A DNA stretch of 64,000 bases from Actinomycetota bacterium (lineage in GTDB: Bacteria > Actinomycetota > Geothermincolia > Geothermincolales > RBG-13-55-18). Each line of letters opens with the position of its first letter. The first letter of the stretch is position 1. Below, piece by piece: positions 51,625 through 60,631 of the stretch. The notes beneath the pieces were generated by a model that was not told the DNA's origin, searched no databases, and saw only the letters and a list, made by a program, of their open reading frames with translations. The translations under genes and the position numbers were made by a program. Location of the stretch: positions 1 to 64,000 of the forward strand of contig JABLXL010000012.1 in the NCBI GenBank assembly GCA_013178005.1. Direction: 5' to 3'.

Positions 51625-51630
51625 TATAAT
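51625..51630 (+). promoter_or_regulatory. -10 box (TATAAT) upstream of lepA
   Basis: Perfect TATAAT 18 bases before the lepA ATG; no clear -35. The short distance leaves a leader of about 10 bases. Confidence 0.4.
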
Positions 51631-51647
51631 TACCTAGGTGTTAAAGC

Positions 51648-53462
51648 ATGGACAAGAGCAGGATAAGAAATTTCTGTATAATCGCCCATATCGATCACGG
51701 GAAATCGACCCTGGCGGACCGCTTCCTGGAGATCACCGACACCGTGCCGCGCCAGAAGATGGCGGAACAATACCTGGACCGCATGGAACTGGAACGGGAG
51801 CGGGGGATCACCATCAAGGCGCAGGCGGTCCGCATGCAGTACATGGCGACGGACGGCGAGGAATACCGCCTCAACCTCATCGACACCCCTGGCCACGTTG
51901 ATTTCTCGTACGAGGTGTCCCGCAGCCTGGCGGCATGCGAGGGCGCCATCCTCCTGGTGGACGCCTCGCAGGGAGTGGAGGCCCAGACGGTGGGGAATGC
52001 CTACCTGGCGGTGGAGTCCGGCCTGGAGATAGTGCCGGTGGTCAACAAGATCGACCTCCCTGCCTCCGATTTCGAAGGCACCGCCATGGAGATATCCGAC
52101 CTCCTGGGGATCGATCCCGGGGAGGTCCTGGCGGTGTCCGCGAAGACCGGCGAGGGGGCAAGGGAGCTGCTGGACGCGGTGGTGAGGCGCGTACCGCCCC
52201 CCTCGGGAGAAGCGGACATGCCGCTACGGGCGCTGGTCTTCGACTCCTCCTACGATTCCTACCGCGGCGTGGTGGCCTTCGTGCGCGTGGTGGAGGGCGA
52301 GGTCAAAAGGGGGATGAAGGTCAGGTTCATGGCCACGGGGGTCACCGCCTCCGTGGACGAGGTGGGGTATTTTTCCCCGGACATGATCTCCTGTCCGGGG
52401 CTGGAGGCCGGCGAGGTAGGCTACATCATCACCGGCGTCAAGGACGTGACCCGCATCAAGGTGGGGGACACGGTGACGGGGAGGGAGGCACCGGCTGCGG
52501 AACCGCTTCCCGGCTACCGGGAGCCGAAGCCCATGGTGTTCGCGGGGGTGTACCCGGTCGATTCGGACGACTTCACCGACCTCAACGACGCCCTGGAGAA
52601 ACTGAAGCTCAACGACGCCGCGCTGAGCTTCACGCGGGAGAACTCGAAGGCATTGGGGTTCGGGTTTCGCTGCGGTTTTTTAGGCCTGCTCCACCTGGAG
52701 ATAGTGCAGGAGCGCCTGGAGAGGGAGTACGGGCTGGACCTGGTGGTCACCTCGCCCAACGTGGTCTACGAGGTGGTGGACAGGGGGGGCGGCGTCACCT
52801 ATATCCGCAACCCCTCGGATATGCCGGACATGGGAGTGGTGAAGGAGATAAGGGAGCCCTACGTGCAAGCCACCATCCTGGTGCCGCCCGATTACATGGG
52901 GGGCATACTGGAGCTGGTGAAGGAGCGCAGGGGCATCTACCAGGACATGACCTACCTCTCCGGACGCCGGGTGGAGATCCGCTGCCGGCTCCCGCTGGCG
53001 GAGATCGTGGTGGATTTTTACGACCAGCTCAAATCACGCAGCCGCGGCTACGCTTCCCTCGACTACGAACACGTGGGGTTTCTCGCCGGGAACCTGGTCA
53101 GGCTGGACATCCTCATCAACGGCGAGCCGGTGGACGCTTTCTCCATCATCGTGGAGCGAAGCAGGGCGCACGAATACGGGAGCCGTATCACCAAGAAGCT
53201 GCGAGAGCTGATACCGAGGCAGCTCTTCGACGTCCCGGTGCAAGCTGCGGTGGGGGGAAAGGTGGTGGCCAGGGAGACCATAAAGGCCCGCCGAAAAGAC
53301 GTGCTCGCCAAGTGCTACGGGGGCGACGTCACCAGGAAGAAGAAACTGCTCCAGAAGCAAAAGGAAGGCAAAAAACGCATGAAGATGGTGGGCAGGGTGG
53401 AGATACCCCAAGAGGCATTCATATCCGCCTTGAGGGCGGGTGGGGAGGAAAAGCCAAGGTGA
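51648..53462 (+). CDS. lepA: elongation factor 4 (LepA)
   Basis: 604 residues. GTPase motifs [21 protein letters not shown] and NKID; EF-G-like domains II, III and V; and the LepA-specific C-terminal domain ([36 protein letters not shown]). Ribosomal GTPase acting on stalled or mis-translocated ribosomes. Weak ribosome site (AGGTG). Its 3' end is involved in a direct repeat with the hemW start. Confidence 0.96.
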   Translation: MDKSRIRNFCIIAHIDHGKSTLADRFLEITDTVPRQKMAEQYLDRMELERERGITIKAQAVRMQYMATDGEEYRLNLIDTPGHVDFSYEVSRSLAACEGAILLVDASQGVEAQTVGNAYLAVESGLEIVPVVNKIDLPASDFEGTAMEISDLLGIDPGEVLAVSAKTGEGARELLDAVVRRVPPPSGEADMPLRALVFDSSYDSYRGVVAFVRVVEGEVKRGMKVRFMATGVTASVDEVGYFSPDMISCPGLEAGEVGYIITGVKDVTRIKVGDTVTGREAPAAEPLPGYREPKPMVFAGVYPVDSDDFTDLNDALEKLKLNDAALSFTRENSKALGFGFRCGFLGLLHLEIVQERLEREYGLDLVVTSPNVVYEVVDRGGGVTYIRNPSDMPDMGVVKEIREPYVQATILVPPDYMGGILELVKERRGIYQDMTYLSGRRVEIRCRLPLAEIVVDFYDQLKSRSRGYASLDYEHVGFLAGNLVRLDILINGEPVDAFSIIVERSRAHEYGSRITKKLRELIPRQLFDVPVQAAVGGKVVARETIKARRKDVLAKCYGGDVTRKKKLLQKQKEGKKRMKMVGRVEIPQEAFISALRAGGEEKPR

Positions 53463-53558
53463 GATATTGTCTGCACTGGCGTACGATATCAAGTCCTCTA
53501 CCGCCGTCGTGAGGGCCTGGGGAGGAAATGTCAAGGTGAGGCTTTACCTGCACTGGCC
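53431..53558 (+). repeat. 77-bp-period duplication of the lepA/hemW junction
   Basis: Bases 53431-53480 (last lepA codons, stop and on) resemble 53510-53558 (hemW ribosome site and first codons): both contain TGGGGAGGAAA, CAAGGTGAG and CTGCACTGGC in the same order, about 80% matching over the aligned 43-45 bases. The first copy looks like a decayed hemW start attached to the lepA end. Confidence 0.75.
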
Positions 53559-54645
53559 TTTCTGCCGCTCCCGCTGCGCTTATTGCGATTTCAACACGCG
53601 CGTGGCCTCCGTTGGATACCAGGAGGCGTACCGGACGGCGCTGTTGGCGGAGATGGGCATGTGGGCGTCCATGCTGGGAAGGGCTGGGAAGACGATACGC
53701 TCGCTGTACCTGGGAGGCGGCACTCCCTCGTGCATGTCCGGGGATGAGACGGCGGCGCTGCTCTCCACGGCGGCCGAGCGCTTCGGCCTGGAGGACGGCG
53801 CCGAGGTAACGGTGGAGGTAAACCCCGCCACGTGGGCCGAGGACGACTACGCCCGCGCCGTGTTCGGGGGGGCGAACCGTTTCAGCGTGGGTGTGCAGTC
53901 GCTGCACGATGGGACGCTGCGGGTCCTCTCGCGTCCCCACGGGGCGGAAGAGGCCATGGAGGCGCTGCGCGCCGCCCTGGATTCCGGGGCGCGCTCCGTC
54001 GGAGCGGATCTCCTCTACGGCCTGCCGGCAGGCTGCGAAGGGACCTTTCTCGATAGCCTGGAAAAGCTAATGGGGCTGGGAATCCACCACCTCAGCGTTT
54101 ACGCCCTCTCGCCGGGCGCGAAAACCCCCCTGGCGCGCATGGCGGCGCGAGGAGAGGTCGCGCTCCCGGAAGACGAAGCGGTGGCGGAAGAATACCTGGC
54201 CGCGGTGGAGATACTGGTCCGACGCGGTTACGAGCACTACGAGATATCCAACTTCTGCAGGCCCGGGCACCGCTGCCGCCACAACCTGGCCTACTGGCGC
54301 AGGGAGGACTACCTGGGCCTGGGAGCCGGGGCCCATTCCAAGCTCGGAGGCCTGCGATTCTGGAACGAGCGCTCGTTGCTGCGTTACCTGCGAACGATCG
54401 GGGAGGGGAGGCTTCCGGTATCGGGTTGGGAGGTGGTCACGGGGGAGGAGGCGCGCGAGGAGATGGTCATGCTGGGCATGCGCACTTCGCGCGGCGTGTC
54501 CGAGAGGACAGTCAGCCACTCGAGCGGAAGACTGCGCGAGCTGGCGCGCGGAGGCTTGCTCGATATCTCAGGCGGGAGGGTCAAGCTGACCCCGCGCGGC
54601 ATGCTGGTCTCGAACCTGTTAATCGCAGACTTGCTCTGGAGTTGA
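53536..54645 (+). CDS. hemW: HemW-like radical SAM heme chaperone
   Basis: 369 residues from GTG 53536 (MRLYLHWPFCRSRCAYCDF). CX3CX2C cluster motif CRSRCAYC followed by DF, LYLGGGTPS, GVQSLHDGTL, HLSVYALS and HYEISNF are HemW/HemN features. The extra Cys of true coproporphyrinogen dehydrogenase HemN is absent, so heme insertion (HemW) is the better call. Follows lepA, as is standard. Confidence 0.92.
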   Translation: MRLYLHWPFCRSRCAYCDFNTRVASVGYQEAYRTALLAEMGMWASMLGRAGKTIRSLYLGGGTPSCMSGDETAALLSTAAERFGLEDGAEVTVEVNPATWAEDDYARAVFGGANRFSVGVQSLHDGTLRVLSRPHGAEEAMEALRAALDSGARSVGADLLYGLPAGCEGTFLDSLEKLMGLGIHHLSVYALSPGAKTPLARMAARGEVALPEDEAVAEEYLAAVEILVRRGYEHYEISNFCRPGHRCRHNLAYWRREDYLGLGAGAHSKLGGLRFWNERSLLRYLRTIGEGRLPVSGWEVVTGEEAREEMVMLGMRTSRGVSERTVSHSSGRLRELARGGLLDISGGRVKLTPRGMLVSNLLIADLLWS

Positions 54646-54692
54646 CGTTGTCCTAAGGGAGACACGGCTACGCGGTGCTCGGATGCGCTCAC

Positions 54693-54720
54693 TTGACGTC
54701 CGGATGCGCATAAAGATAAT
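54693..54720 (+). promoter_or_regulatory. promoter of the hrcA operon
   Basis: TTGACG at 54693-54698, 16-base spacer, GATAAT at 54715-54720. CGGATGCGC occurs twice (54680 and 54701), once inside the spacer. Confidence 0.7.
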
Positions 54721-54732
54721 TTGTTTATGTGG

Positions 54733-54759
54733 GTAGCACTCAAAGGAGGAGAGTGCTAA
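54733..54759 (+). promoter_or_regulatory. CIRCE operator (HrcA binding site)
   Basis: GTAGCACTC, nine bases, GAGTGCTAA: 17 of 18 positions match the CIRCE consensus. It lies between the promoter and the ATG of hrcA, and the spacer itself (AAAGGAGGA) carries the ribosome site. HrcA therefore represses its own operon; heat shock should relieve it. Confidence 0.95.
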
Positions 54760-55785
54760 ATGCTTGATAAGCGGCAACAGAAGATACTTAAAGCGGTGGT
54801 GCACCGCTACATAATGACCGGTAATCCCATCGGCTCGAAGGCCTTGGCGGAGACCCTGAATCTTGGGGTAAGCCCGGCCACCATTCGCAATGAGCTGAGC
54901 AAGCTCGAGGGAATGGGTTACCTCTACCAGCCCCATACCTCCGCCGGCCGGGTTCCCACCGACCTCGGTTACCGGTTCTACGTGGACAGCCTGAGCGGCA
55001 GGACGCGCCTGCGCGAAGAGGAGAAGAAAGCCATCCTCACCCTTTTCTCCTACAAGACGCGCGAGCTCGAGAACCTGCTCCAGGAGACCAGCACGCTGCT
55101 CTCGCGCCTCACCAGCAGCGCGGCCCTGATCATCGCGCCGCGCCTGAGGCGGAACCTCATTCGGCACATCGACGTGGTGAGGCTGGCTGGTGACGTGGTG
55201 CTGCTGGTGATCATCACCGACACCGGCCGGGTGGAGAAGAAGGTCATCGAGATGGGCAGGGAGGAGATGGAGGAGGACCTGGAGGCGGTGCAGGAGCGCT
55301 TGAACCGTGACCTCCAGGGCAAGGGGCTGAGGGAGATAAGCCAGAGCGAGCGCGGAAAAGGCGCCGGATTCGCATTCTCAGGGCTCGCGAGAAAAGCCCT
55401 GGAGGAGATAAAGGACATGCTGTCCCGCGATGACTACGAGAAGGTCTACGTGGGCGGCACCGTAAACCTGCTTCGCTACCTGGACGAGGAAGGCGTCAAG
55501 CGCATCGAGGCACTGCTCAAACATTTCGAGGAGCAATACTTCCTCTATAACCTCCTGAGCGAGGCCCTGCGCACGCGGGAGCTCATGGTGCGCATAGGGG
55601 ACGAGAACGCCTTCGAGGAGCTCCAGTGTTTCAGCCTCGTGGCAACTCCCTACGCCATCGGGGACGAGATGATGGGGACGGTCAGCGTTCTCGGGCCCAC
55701 GCGCATGGATTACGCGCGCATTATCCCCACGGTGGAGTTCATGGCCAAGTCCCTGAGCCGCACCCTGGAAATGCTCAGGGGCTAG
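54760..55785 (+). CDS. hrcA: heat-inducible transcription repressor HrcA
   Basis: 341 residues. N-terminal winged helix (YIMTGNPIGSKALAETLNLG, SPATIRNELSKLEGMGYL) with the following HTSAGRVPTDLGYRFYVD motif, then a GAF-like dimerisation domain. Binds CIRCE. Start ATG 54760 abuts the operator. First gene of hrcA-dnaJ-rsmE-mtaB-HIT-phoH. Confidence 0.97.
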   Translation: MLDKRQQKILKAVVHRYIMTGNPIGSKALAETLNLGVSPATIRNELSKLEGMGYLYQPHTSAGRVPTDLGYRFYVDSLSGRTRLREEEKKAILTLFSYKTRELENLLQETSTLLSRLTSSAALIIAPRLRRNLIRHIDVVRLAGDVVLLVIITDTGRVEKKVIEMGREEMEEDLEAVQERLNRDLQGKGLREISQSERGKGAGFAFSGLARKALEEIKDMLSRDDYEKVYVGGTVNLLRYLDEEGVKRIEALLKHFEEQYFLYNLLSEALRTRELMVRIGDENAFEELQCFSLVATPYAIGDEMMGTVSVLGPTRMDYARIIPTVEFMAKSLSRTLEMLRG

Positions 55786-55803
55786 GAGTAAACGGAAACC
55801 GAG

Positions 55804-56916
55804 ATGAAGGACTACTACGCGATACTGGGCGTTTCCAGGGATGCCGACCAGGAACAGATCAAAAAAGCTTACCGGCGTCTGGCGAGGCGCTATCACCCCG
55901 ACGTGACGGGAGGAGACCGTGAGAGCGAGGCGCGATTCAAGGAGATAAACGAGGCCTACGAGATCCTGGGCGACCCCGAAAAAAGGCACCGCTACGACCT
56001 CTTCGGCGAGGAGGGGCTCGCCGCCTCGCCCTTCGATCGCGGGTTCGACGGCTTCACAAGCCCCTTCGGTGACATCTTCAACCTTTTCTTCGGAGGCGGA
56101 CAGGGACGGGCGCGGACTTCGGCGCCTCGCCGGGGGAGCGATCTCCTGGCGGTGGTGGAGCTTGAGCTGGAGGAGGCCTACAGCGGGAAGATACACGTGG
56201 TCGAGGTGCCCAGGCATGAGAGCTGCCCGCAGTGCGGGGGCTCGGGCCTCGAAAAGGGTTACGGGCACGACCTCTGCCCGGATTGCGGCGGAGAGGGAAG
56301 GTTCACGCGCACCAGGAGGAGCGCCTTCGGCACCTTTACCTCCACCACCACCTGCCGGCGTTGCGGAGGGTCTGGAGAGATCAACACCCATCCATGTGGA
56401 TTCTGCGAAGGCAGGGGGGTACGGGAAATCGTGGATCGTGTGGAGGTGGACATACCGGCGGGGGTCGACGACGGGGACCGCATCCGTATCTCCGGAAGAG
56501 GCGAGGCGGGACAGCTGGGAGGGCCTCCAGGCGACCTCTTCGTGGAGGTGAGGATCAAGGAGCACGGCGCCTTCGCCCGACACGGCAGGGACCTGCACGC
56601 CATGGTGAGCGTGGACATGGTGGAGGCTGCCCTGGGAACAGAGATCGCCATCCCCACCCTGGACGGAGAGGAGAGGCTGCGCGTACCGCCCGGCAGCCAA
56701 CCGGGCGACGTGTTCAGGTTGCGGGGCAAGGGCATGCCCGAGGTGCGTTCACGCGCGAGGGGAGACCTGTACCTCACCCTGGAGGTGAGGATACCCGAGA
56801 GGCTCACGGCCGAGCAGAAGCGGCTCCTGCGCGAGTTCCAGCAACTGCAGGACCGTGGAGGCGAGGCGCCGGGCATCGTGGAACGCTTGCGCAAGGCGGT
56901 GAAACAGAAAGCTTGA
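55804..56916 (+). CDS. dnaJ: chaperone protein DnaJ
   Basis: 370 residues. J domain with HPD (RYHPDVTGG), G/F region (FDRGFDGFTSPFGDIFNLFFGGG), four CxxCxGxG-type zinc repeats (CPQCGGSG, CPDCGGEG, CRRCGGSG, CGFCEGRG) and two C-terminal substrate domains. Co-chaperone stimulating DnaK; the dnaK and grpE genes are not in this window. Matches the second dnaJ found with hrcA in actinobacteria. Confidence 0.96.
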   Translation: MKDYYAILGVSRDADQEQIKKAYRRLARRYHPDVTGGDRESEARFKEINEAYEILGDPEKRHRYDLFGEEGLAASPFDRGFDGFTSPFGDIFNLFFGGGQGRARTSAPRRGSDLLAVVELELEEAYSGKIHVVEVPRHESCPQCGGSGLEKGYGHDLCPDCGGEGRFTRTRRSAFGTFTSTTTCRRCGGSGEINTHPCGFCEGRGVREIVDRVEVDIPAGVDDGDRIRISGRGEAGQLGGPPGDLFVEVRIKEHGAFARHGRDLHAMVSVDMVEAALGTEIAIPTLDGEERLRVPPGSQPGDVFRLRGKGMPEVRSRARGDLYLTLEVRIPERLTAEQKRLLREFQQLQDRGGEAPGIVERLRKAVKQKA

Positions 56917-57641
56917 CCACCCCCAGGTTTTACGTTTCCGCGGCCGATCTCGAAGATGATCGCGTCACCTTGTCCGGGGGCGACCACCATCACCTGTGCC
57001 GCGTCCTCAGGGCCCGCGTCGGGGACGAGGTCTGGCTTCTGGACGGGCGGGGATTGAAGGCGACGGCCAGGATCGAGCGCTTGGGGCGCGAATCGTCCAC
57101 CCTGAAAGTCACGGACAGGAAATGGGAGGAGGAGGAGCGGCCACGCCTTCACCTCTTCCAGTCCCTGCTCAAGGGCAGCAAGATGGACCTGGTGGTGGAG
57201 GTAGCGGCCGAACTCGGGGCGGCATCCATAACCCCTTTCACCTGCCGGTATTCCCAGGCCACGACTCCCGCCCTGGAGCGCAGAGTGGAGCGGTGGCGCG
57301 CCGTGGCCGCCCAGTCCTCACGCGTGGCGGGAAGGCGATATCTCCCGGAGGTGGGCGATCCCGTCGATTGGAAAGAGTTGTTAAGATCGCTTTCGCGTTT
57401 CGGCGTCACCCTATTTGCGGACGAGCGAGGAGGGGAGAGGGTGGCTCATGTGCTGCGGGAATGCGAGGCGGAAGAGTTGGCCCTGATCGTGGGCCCCGAA
57501 GGGGGGTTCGAGGACGCGGAAAGGGAGGAGCTGTGCTCGCTCGGCGCCCGCTCCGTGAGCTTAGGGCCCCACGTGTTGCGCGCGGAGTTCGCGGGGATGG
57601 CCCTCATCGCTGCGGCCAGGTGCGCGTGCGGCCTTATGTGA
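56913..57641 (+). CDS. rsmE: 16S rRNA (uracil1498-N3)-methyltransferase
   Basis: 242 residues from TTG 56913, overlapping the dnaJ stop. N-terminal PUA-like domain (GGDHHHLCRVLRARVGDEVWLLDG), then a SPOUT methyltransferase with LLKGSKMDLVVEVAAELG, the IVGPEGGFEDAEREE SAM-binding loop and LGPHVLRAEFAGMALIAA. Standard length for RsmE. Confidence 0.93.
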   Translation: MTTPRFYVSAADLEDDRVTLSGGDHHHLCRVLRARVGDEVWLLDGRGLKATARIERLGRESSTLKVTDRKWEEEERPRLHLFQSLLKGSKMDLVVEVAAELGAASITPFTCRYSQATTPALERRVERWRAVAAQSSRVAGRRYLPEVGDPVDWKELLRSLSRFGVTLFADERGGERVAHVLRECEAEELALIVGPEGGFEDAEREELCSLGARSVSLGPHVLRAEFAGMALIAAARCACGLM

Positions 57642-57649
57642 GGTGGGAG

Positions 57650-58915
57650 TTGGCGAAGGTCGCGGTCTTCACCCTGGGGTGCAAGGTCAACCAGGCGGAA
57701 AGCGAGGAGCTGAAACTGCTTCTGAGCGAGGCTGGCCATGAGATAGTTGGGGACCCCGGGCGAGCCGACCTCTGCGTGGTTAACACCTGCGCGGTGACGG
57801 CGGAGAGCGAACGCAAGAGCAGAAAACTGCTGCGGCGGCTGTGGAGGGACGGCGCTCGGGCCATCGCGGCGGCGGGATGCTACGCGGAGGTGGATCCCGA
57901 TGCGGTGGGCGAACTGCCCGGGGTGGTGGCCGTGCTGCCCAACGCGCGTAAGGGAGCCTGGGCGGAGGAGGTCATATCGCTTCTGCCTGCGGGGAGCGTG
58001 GCATGTGCCCTTGCATACGAGGGGAGGACACGAGGTTTCGTGAAGGTGCAGGACGGCTGCGAGCGCTCGTGTTCCTACTGCATAGTGCCCCGCGCCAGGG
58101 GAGCGGAGGTCTCGGAGCCGCCGCGGACGGTGATGGAAAAGATCGGCCGTTGGCGCGAGTTGGGCAGCGAGGAGATAGTGCTCTGCGGCGTGAACCTTGG
58201 GCGCTACAGCCAGGGGGACGGTTACGACCTCGCTTCCCTGGTGAGGGAGATACTGGAAACCGAAGGCGGGTTCCGGTTGAGGTTGAGCTCCATCGAGCTC
58301 GAGGACCTTCGCCCGCAGTGGCTGAGCGCGTGGTCGGAGTCCCCGCGGGTCTGTCCCCACCTGCACCTGCCGCTGCAGAGCGGTGACGCCGTCCTGCTGA
58401 GGGACATGGGAAGGGGCTATACGCCCGACGATTACCTTCAGGCGGCCGGAGAGCTGCGCCGCGTCTGGCCGCAGGCGGCCATAACCACCGAGGTTATGGT
58501 GGGTTACCCTGGGGAAGGTGAGGTGGCGTTCGAGAACACGGTGAGAGCGCTGCGAAGCCTGCGCCCCGCCCGCGTGCACGTCTTCCGCTTCTCGCCCCGC
58601 CCCGGCACCAGGGCATGGGGGAGAGAGGATGCGGTTCCCGCGGAAAGCGTGGAAAGGCGCTCAGCTATGCTGCGCGCCCTCTCCGAGAAGTGGCGAGGCG
58701 AATACATAGAGGGAAGGGCGGGAGAGAGGCGCGGACTGTTGGTGGAAAGGATCTCCGGCGCCGGCGAGGAGAGGATCGCCTGGGGCACGACCGAGGACTA
58801 CATGAAGGGGGCCTTGCCGGTGCCGCCTGCATCGGCGGAGGTTGGTAAAATAATAGCGGTCGAGGTCGTCAAGTGGTGGAGGGGCGTAGCCTTGATGAGG
58901 CCGCTGTCGCGCTGA
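57650..58915 (+). CDS. mtaB: tRNA t6A37 methylthiotransferase MtaB
   Basis: 421 residues from TTG 57650 (AGGTGG ahead), giving (M)AKVAVFTLGCKVNQAESEE. Three N-terminal Cys (LGCKVNQ, NTCAVT, AAGCYAE) bind one iron-sulphur cluster; the radical SAM cluster is CERSCSYC; a C-terminal TRAM domain follows. Methylthiolates t6A at position 37 of tRNAs decoding ANN codons. LGCKVNQ distinguishes it from RimO and MiaB. Confidence 0.93.
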   Translation: MAKVAVFTLGCKVNQAESEELKLLLSEAGHEIVGDPGRADLCVVNTCAVTAESERKSRKLLRRLWRDGARAIAAAGCYAEVDPDAVGELPGVVAVLPNARKGAWAEEVISLLPAGSVACALAYEGRTRGFVKVQDGCERSCSYCIVPRARGAEVSEPPRTVMEKIGRWRELGSEEIVLCGVNLGRYSQGDGYDLASLVREILETEGGFRLRLSSIELEDLRPQWLSAWSESPRVCPHLHLPLQSGDAVLLRDMGRGYTPDDYLQAAGELRRVWPQAAITTEVMVGYPGEGEVAFENTVRALRSLRPARVHVFRFSPRPGTRAWGREDAVPAESVERRSAMLRALSEKWRGEYIEGRAGERRGLLVERISGAGEERIAWGTTEDYMKGALPVPPASAEVGKIIAVEVVKWWRGVALMRPLSR

Positions 58916-58968
58916 AACGGGCTCATTATGCGGAGGAGACGACGGGGAGGTTTCGGAAAGGGGGAAAG

Positions 58969-59313
58969 GTGGAGAATTGCATTTTCTGCAGGATCGTGGC
59001 GGGCGAGGTGCCTTCCGAGATCCTCTACCAGGACGACGAGGTGATAGCCTTCCGCGACATCAATCCCCAGGCACCCGTGCACCTGCTGGTGGTGTCGCGT
59101 AAGCATATCACATCCGCGCTGCAAGCCGAGGCGCGCGATGGCAAGCTGCTGGCAAGCGTCTTCGAGGCGGTGGCAAGCCTGGCGGAGCGGGAGGACATCG
59201 CCAGCAGCGGGGTGCGCGTGGTCACCAACGCGGGAAGGGCGGCGGGGCAGGAGGTTCCCCACCTCCATTTCCACGTGCTGGGGGGAAGGATGATGTCCTG
59301 GCCGCCGGGGTAA
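58969..59313 (+). CDS. HIT-family protein (Hint-like)
   Basis: 114 residues from GTG 58969 (GGGGGAAAG ahead). N-terminal CIFCRIVAGEVPSEI and the histidine triad HLHFHVLGGR. This is the short Hint/PKCI-type nucleoside phosphoramidase-like HIT protein, distinct from the 176-residue HIT protein at 11.7 kb. Sits in the hrcA operon ahead of phoH. Confidence 0.92.
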   Translation: MENCIFCRIVAGEVPSEILYQDDEVIAFRDINPQAPVHLLVVSRKHITSALQAEARDGKLLASVFEAVASLAEREDIASSGVRVVTNAGRAAGQEVPHLHFHVLGGRMMSWPPG

Positions 59314-59368
59314 AGGAGACGGGGATAAAAAGGAGGTAAGGAGACGGAGGAAAGCAGGCGAGGGGAGC
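59314..59368 (+). repeat. small direct repeat between HIT gene and phoH
   Basis: GGTAAAGGAGACGGGG (59310-59325) is echoed 25 bases on as GGTAAGGAGACGGAGG (59335-59350). The first contains the HIT stop codon. Confidence 0.7.
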
Positions 59369-59397
59369 TGAAGATCCTGGTTCCGGGCAACCGGCCC

Positions 59398-60342
<945 letters not shown>

Positions 60343-60611
60343 GGGCAAGACGCGTTCTCTGCCATATACCTCGTATTATCGTAAATGCGGATAAATCGAG
60401 GCGTCCAGTTCCTCACTCAAACGGCGGGCGATCAACCATGGATGTCCAAGGAGTGTCATGCGCCCCCGTGCGAACGCGGGATGGGCGGAGCGGAACACGA
60501 GCCTGATCGAACACGGAAGGAGATGGAAGAGAAAGATCGAAGAGCGCAAGCCCTCGCGTCTCGGCGCAGGGTCGGCCTCCAGCCTGTTAACGCGACGATG
60601 CCCAAAACCTG

Positions 60612-60617
60612 TATAAT
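60612..60617 (+). promoter_or_regulatory. -10 box (TATAAT) of the pgpH-ybeY operon
   Basis: Perfect TATAAT 15 bases before the pgpH ATG, with TTAACG at 60587-60592 as a possible -35 (19-base spacer). The leader would be only a few bases long. Confidence 0.45.
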
Positions 60618-60631
60618 TATGGTCGAAGAAA

